Made by a program: the position numbers and the translations under genes. This document shows, in pieces, positions 60,668 through 64,000 of a stretch of DNA of 64,000 bases. Location: contig NZ_CP154260.1 in the NCBI RefSeq assembly GCF_039545795.1, positions 4,779,001 to 4,843,000 of the forward strand. The letters are read 5' to 3'. Each line of letters opens with the position of its first letter. Position 1 is the first letter of the stretch. The stretch comes from Chitinophaga niabensis (GTDB taxonomy: Bacteria; Bacteroidota; Bacteroidia; Chitinophagales; Chitinophagaceae). The notes beneath the pieces were generated by a model. That model saw only the letters and a list, made by a program, of their open reading frames with translations, was not told where the DNA came from and did no database searches.

Positions 60668-60723
60668 CTGTAGAACGTGTTGCAAAAATACAAATACAAT
60701 AAAGAGTAGCACCGTTCAAATAG

Positions 60724-60781
60724 ATACTTTACGCGAATATACCATGCAGCAAAATGCAGCGGATAATACCTTACGCGAATA
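60724..60781. promoter_or_regulatory. Direct repeats 42 bp apart
   Basis: ATACTTTACGCGAATA (60724-60739) and ATACCTTACGCGAATA (60766-60781) match at 15 of 16 bases. The distance is four helical turns, as expected for a protein binding two sites on one face. They lie upstream of the putative small transcript. Confidence 0.45.
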
Positions 60782-61299
60782 ATATAGTTGTTTGGAAAAC
60801 AAAATGAATCACATACAAAACAATAAAAACGAAACAAAACAATAAAAAGTAATGACCTGGGTTGACCAAAAGTGCATACGCACAGCCCACAAGATAGCGT
60901 CTCGATTTGCTAAACGGTTTTCCCACTTTTTAATGTGAAAGTATCATGACACCCAAGCATCCCCCGATAGCAAAATATTAGCCCTTACTGAATAAATACC
61001 CTCTTCCATGACACAAAAGGAGCCATTTTTAAACACCCATTTAATGGTTTTCAGATCGGGAGGCATAAAACCATCCAATTCACATGACAGTATCATGACA
61101 TAATCAAAACACACTGATATTAAGTTTTCAAAAAATATATATTCATTAAACGTCTTTTTAAGTTCATAATGAATTGAATGTTTAAGACTACGGAAACGCA
61201 CCTACGAGTTGTTGAAAATTCACATGGAAATGGAACAAACCTTACCAGATTTTGTTTCTATATTAGGCTTTTCCATTGTGTTCGAGATAAACATTTATC

Positions 61300-61330
61300 C
61301 CAACTAGCTTAATTATCGCCAACTAGCTTA
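61300..61330 (+). promoter_or_regulatory. 12-bp direct repeat before AraC gene
   Basis: CCAACTAGCTTA occurs perfectly at 61300-61311 and 61319-61330, a 19-bp period, ending 31 bp before the ATG at 61362. The arrangement suits an AraC-type autoregulatory site. Confidence 0.5.
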
Positions 61331-61361
61331 GTACCTATTATTAAACCTTCAATTTTTCGTA

Positions 61362-62336
61362 ATGTCAATGAAAAACATGCGTAGTGTTTTCCAGGGGGGA
61401 TGCTTTACAAACGTCAGTAGAGTACCTGGAGAAACGGGACCACTTATTCTGAAAGGATCAGACTCCACCATCAATCAGGGCCAGTTCATTAACATTCGGC
61501 CACGGTATTTCTCAGACCAGAATTACACCGTTTGGGTGTATGACATGGAACTGGTTAAAGAAGAGGAACTAACGGTAAAACTGCCAAAGGTATCTGCAGC
61601 CATGCTTTACAACCTAAATGGCGGATCTACCCTGAGCATCTGTAAGTCTCACCAGTTGAAACTGAAGGAAAAAAGCTACAGTCCGCTCTCCCTTCAGCCA
61701 GGGCAACACACCTTGGTTATGGACCCGGGTTACAGCAAGGTGCTGCTGTTGCTTTTCCATCCGCCTTATGTTTCCCAGGTCACCGACCTGAGGCTGGTTC
61801 CGGATGAATATTCAATCCTTTCAAAAGTAGAAGCCAAACTCATTAACCAAACCTGTCAGCAGTTGATTGAGGATGTGCAATGCAACAATTACAGCGGGGA
61901 ATTATGGCGTTTAAAAAGAGAAGTCCTTATCCTTGACCTCTTCTTTAAATCGCTGGATGAGATAGGCATTCCTTTGCAAAAAGAACAGCCATTCCAGCTG
62001 CATCCGGATTATGAGCGAATGGTAAAAGTACAGGTATACATTAAGGAGAATATAGATAAAAAACTTTCTGTTCCAATGCTGGCCCGGAAATTCTCGCTTC
62101 CGCCAGCCCAACTGCGAAGAACTTATTTACAGGTGTTTAAACAGCAAATGTGGGAGTATATTCGTACTGAAAGGTTACACCGGGCAACCATATTGTTGTT
62201 GGAAACAGAAATGCCGGTACATGAGATTGCCTGGGAAGTAGGATATGAATCCGCTGCGGGATTTACACGGGTATTTACCTTTACCTTTAGGCAATCTCCC
62301 ACGGACTACCGCAAATCATACAGAAAAGCGAGTTAA
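61362..62336 (+). CDS. AraC family transcriptional regulator
   Basis: A 324-aa regulator. The N-terminal 220 residues form an unusual sensor (FSDQNYTVWVYDMELVKEEE, LSICKSHQLKLKEKSYSPLS) and the C-terminal 100 a double helix-turn-helix (LSVPMLARKFSLPPAQLRRT; MPVHEIAWEVGYESAAGFTR). Not the same subtype as the other two AraC proteins in the window. The next genes on the strand are MauE and DUF6520, whose upstream DNA also has a 19-bp-spaced repeat, so they may be targets. Confidence 0.88.
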   Translation: MSMKNMRSVFQGGCFTNVSRVPGETGPLILKGSDSTINQGQFINIRPRYFSDQNYTVWVYDMELVKEEELTVKLPKVSAAMLYNLNGGSTLSICKSHQLKLKEKSYSPLSLQPGQHTLVMDPGYSKVLLLLFHPPYVSQVTDLRLVPDEYSILSKVEAKLINQTCQQLIEDVQCNNYSGELWRLKREVLILDLFFKSLDEIGIPLQKEQPFQLHPDYERMVKVQVYIKENIDKKLSVPMLARKFSLPPAQLRRTYLQVFKQQMWEYIRTERLHRATILLLETEMPVHEIAWEVGYESAAGFTRVFTFTFRQSPTDYRKSYRKAS

Positions 62337-62584
62337 AATTTCCTTGCAAAGGATTTTCTCATTGCGGCAACAGAAGCTCAAAAAATGATAGCGATTTTTA
62401 CGGCAGAAATTTTACATTTGATATGAGAGTGCATTACATGGCCTGTAACTGAAAGAGTATCGCATCATCTACTATTCATCCGCCAAACTCCATCTTTATT
62501 TACTTTTTTTCGTTCGAGAAAAGCAGCTTTCCATCCTTTAGTTAATCCATATCTAAATTCCTGTCATCAGAATAATTTATTACT

Positions 62585-63034
62585 ATGTCACGTCGTAAAT
62601 GGATAATGGAGACCATTCTGCTACTGCTGTTCATTCTATATGTTTACACAGCAGGTAGCAAGCTGATCAATTACAACGCCACTGTATTTCAAATGAATGC
62701 TCAGCCATTTGACAACAAGTATACCCCCTTTTTAGTATTGGGTATACCTATTGCTGAGTTCATTGTGGCCGGAATGCTCATTTTCAAAAGAACCCTGCTG
62801 AAGGGGCTGTGGGCATCTTTATTTCTGCTTACTTTATTCACGGGTTACATCATTCTGGTTAAGCTCAATTACTATGGAACAATTCCTTGTTCCTGCGGAG
62901 GAGTACTAAAAGATCTGACCTGGACGAAACATCTTTTCTTCAATTTATTCTTCATGGGTATTAGCATTGTGGGGATCCTTCTGGAAAAAAGAGGACTACA
63001 ATCCCGGCAGTTCAATACAATGAGTTTGTCTTAA
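62585..63034 (+). CDS. MauE/DoxX-type redox-associated membrane protein
   Basis: A 149-aa inner-membrane protein with four helices and the MauE pattern: YTAGSKLINYNATVFQMNAQ, TPFLVLGIPIAEFIVAGML and NYYGTIPCSCGGVLKDLTWT, with a Cys-x-Cys near the third helix. MauE relatives act with disulfide-bond formation on exported partners. In Chitinophaga-like genomes such genes often sit beside DUF6520-type peptides, as here. Confidence 0.82.
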   Translation: MSRRKWIMETILLLLFILYVYTAGSKLINYNATVFQMNAQPFDNKYTPFLVLGIPIAEFIVAGMLIFKRTLLKGLWASLFLLTLFTGYIILVKLNYYGTIPCSCGGVLKDLTWTKHLFFNLFFMGISIVGILLEKRGLQSRQFNTMSLS

Positions 63035-63066
63035 AACAAAGCACGAAACTATATTTATGACAGGTG

Positions 63067-63094
63067 AAATGGCCATACCTGGGTCAAATGGCCA
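63067..63094 (+). promoter_or_regulatory. 19-bp-spaced direct repeat before DUF6520 gene
   Basis: AAATGGCCA at 63067-63075 and 63086-63094, 19 bp apart. The core ATGGCCAT is itself a palindrome. It lies between MauE and the DUF6520 gene, about 40 bp before the latter's ATG. Confidence 0.4.
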
Positions 63095-63133
63095 ATATAT
63101 ACATTAGACCAATTCTATTAAAAATCAACTATT

Positions 63134-63403
63134 ATGAGAAAGCTCAAGCTCGCATCATTAGCATTAGTTATGTTTATCAGCGCAGTAGGCGCCTATGGGA
63201 ATTACAAGGCGAATAATACTCTTTATTATGTTATGCCAAACACCAGTCCTACACAAACAAGCTATCAGGTAGCATCAGTCCCTCCTTCTGAAGGATGTAT
63301 CGGCAATGCCGAATTGGTTTGCACTGTTGTTGCTTCATTCGGCTATTCCTCGGGGCAATTCATACCTGCTTCCGAAGCGACCATTTTCACACTTTACAAT
63401 TAA
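63134..63403 (+). CDS. DUF6520-type small secreted protein
   Basis: An 89-aa peptide with a signal sequence (LALVMFISAVGAYG), a short spacer and a C-terminal region carrying one cysteine pair (GCIGNAELVC, seven residues between) and a Tyr/Phe-rich end. This is the pattern of DUF6520, short exported peptides abundant in Bacteroidota and often encoded next to MauE. Function is unknown; the Cys pair could be oxidised with MauE's help. Confidence 0.7.
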   Translation: MRKLKLASLALVMFISAVGAYGNYKANNTLYYVMPNTSPTQTSYQVASVPPSEGCIGNAELVCTVVASFGYSSGQFIPASEATIFTLYN

Positions 63404-63419
63404 TACCAACAAAAGCCAA

Positions 63420-63458
63420 AAAGGATTACTTCGGGTTGTCAATCTGAGGTAATCCTTT
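63420..63458. terminator. Hairpin between DUF6520 and SusD-like genes
   Basis: AAAGGATTAC and GTAATCCTTT form a 10-bp stem with a 19-bp loop, between convergent genes. The loop is long and the T-runs short, so it is weaker than the other terminators in the window. Confidence 0.5.
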
Positions 63459-63472
63459 CCCATTATCAGTCA

Positions 63473-64000
63473 TTATCGTTCATTCTGTTGTATCCCTGTA
63501 AAATCGATTTCATTCTGAGGAAATGGATAAACGTAACGTTTATCATTTGGAGGTAGTTCGGCTAAAGTACCATTATATAATCTTTTTAGAACACGTGCAA
63601 ATCTGGTCTCCTTGTTGAGACGTCTCAAGTCCTGCCATCTGATCTGTCCCGTAAAAGGCAATTCTTTCCTTCTTTCTTCTAGTATTCTAATTAATGCAGA
63701 ATCGGGATTAGTTGTAACAAAGGGTATATAGGTACCTCTTCTATACCGGTTTTCCAATAATTTATTCAGGTCTTCTAATGCTGAAGTCACGCTATTTAAT
63801 CTCGCATTGCATTCTGCTCTGATTAAATAGACTTCATTAATTGCAATACCGGCAAAGTTCACATCATTACCAGTATAAGCACCTCTAAACTTAGCCTTCC
63901 CCGTAATATCAGTAGCAAATAAATATGCTTTTCGAAGATCATTATCATTGTACGATTGAAACAATAAACTATCTACAAAAGACCTGTTAAATGAGACACT
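63473..64000 (-). CDS. SusD/RagB-type protein, 5' end beyond window
   Basis: An open frame of 175 codons enters from the right edge; the N-terminus is outside the window. The C-terminal SusD signature is present: FAGIAINEVYLIRAECNARL, ALEDLNKLLENRYRRGTYIP, ILEERRKELPFTGQIRWQDL, and YVYPFPQNEIDFTGIQQNER. A SusC gene is expected upstream, outside the window, on this strand. Confidence 0.88.
   Translation of the reverse strand, partial: SVSFNRSFVDSLLFQSYNDNDLRKAYLFATDITGKAKFRGAYTGNDVNFAGIAINEVYLIRAECNARLNSVTSALEDLNKLLENRYRRGTYIPFVTTNPDSALIRILEERRKELPFTGQIRWQDLRRLNKETRFARVLKRLYNGTLAELPPNDKRYVYPFPQNEIDFTGIQQNER

Larger units (their letters stand above)
60668..61361. other. Long stretch without a convincing gene
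   Basis: About 690 bp before the AraC gene at 61362. It holds the direct repeats at 60724 and 60766, a repeated AGTATCATGACA (60940-60951 and 61089-61100) and the AraC upstream repeats at 61300-61330. An 85-codon minus-strand frame at 60944-61201 has no recognisable relatives and atypical composition, so it is not called as a gene. Confidence 0.5.

Noticed and set aside
60510..60719. N-terminal extension of the 59919 protein by 70 codons
   Set aside because: The extension lacks a signal peptide and crosses a strong terminator; the internal Met starts a clean signal sequence.
60944..61201. 85-codon minus-strand frame
   Set aside because: No recognisable motif, atypical composition, and it contains one of the AGTATCATGACA repeats at its end; coding is not supported.

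Overview
The window looks like a chromosome segment of a Bacteroidota bacterium, most likely a Chitinophaga-type member of the Chitinophagaceae. The evidence is a SusC/SusD polysaccharide locus with many secreted glycoside hydrolases, lipoproteins, small DUF6520-type peptides, and promoters of the Bacteroidota form TTTG-N21-TAnnTTTG, seen most clearly in front of two tRNA-Asp genes. No phage, transposase, integrase, rRNA operon or CRISPR array was recognised. Family names were assigned by reading motifs; no database was searched.

Layout. 0-5 kb: a DUF763 gene cut by the left edge, a secreted PPC-domain protein, and an overlapping tkt-HAD-HAD operon. 5-13 kb: a small lipoprotein and a carbohydrate group: a GH92 enzyme with Gln in place of the usual catalytic-acid Glu, an SGNH-alpha/beta hydrolase-SGNH triple fusion, and a GH28-like beta-helix protein. 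13-19 kb: membrane proteins, a DoxX/Crp-type cluster with a candidate Crp/Fnr box, an S41 peptidase, a secreted ubiquitin-like protein, an unknown secreted protein with a paralogue at 60 kb, and the first tRNA-Asp. 19-25 kb: an internally deleted phosphatase pseudogene, a barrel-type glycosidase, an AraC regulator, a PhyH dioxygenase, and a scarred ankyrin/VOC/ankyrin stretch.

25-47 kb is the main polysaccharide utilisation locus. AraC is divergent from susC-susD-two DUF5000-type lipoproteins-galM-GH97-MFS-DUF5107/TPR-GH36, and a GH95 gene converges on the operon's end. The enzymes fit a glycan with alpha-linked galactose and probably fucose-type ends. Glycan would enter through SusCD, be trimmed in the periplasm by GH95, GH97 and GH36, be mutarotated by GalM and imported by the MFS porter. 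The cytoplasmic DUF5107/TPR protein has no known role. Four copies of one operator (TCCAT and TnCAT half-sites 21 bp apart) lie before susC (two), the MFS gene and GH95, in the same orientation to transcription. At three of them the inner half-site falls on the -33 box, which suggests one AraC regulon.

47-64 kb: an orphan immunity-like gene, the second identical tRNA-Asp, a run of unknown lipoproteins with a methyltransferase, a gutted TonB siderophore receptor followed by an intact PepSY protein, a GH88 gene with an 18-bp LacI-type palindrome on its promoter, a thermonuclease, a thioesterase, a cysteine-free redoxin, a YceI/HxlR pair with an 18-bp repeat operator, a candidate small RNA or small ORF locus, and an AraC-MauE-DUF6520-SusD region cut by the right edge.
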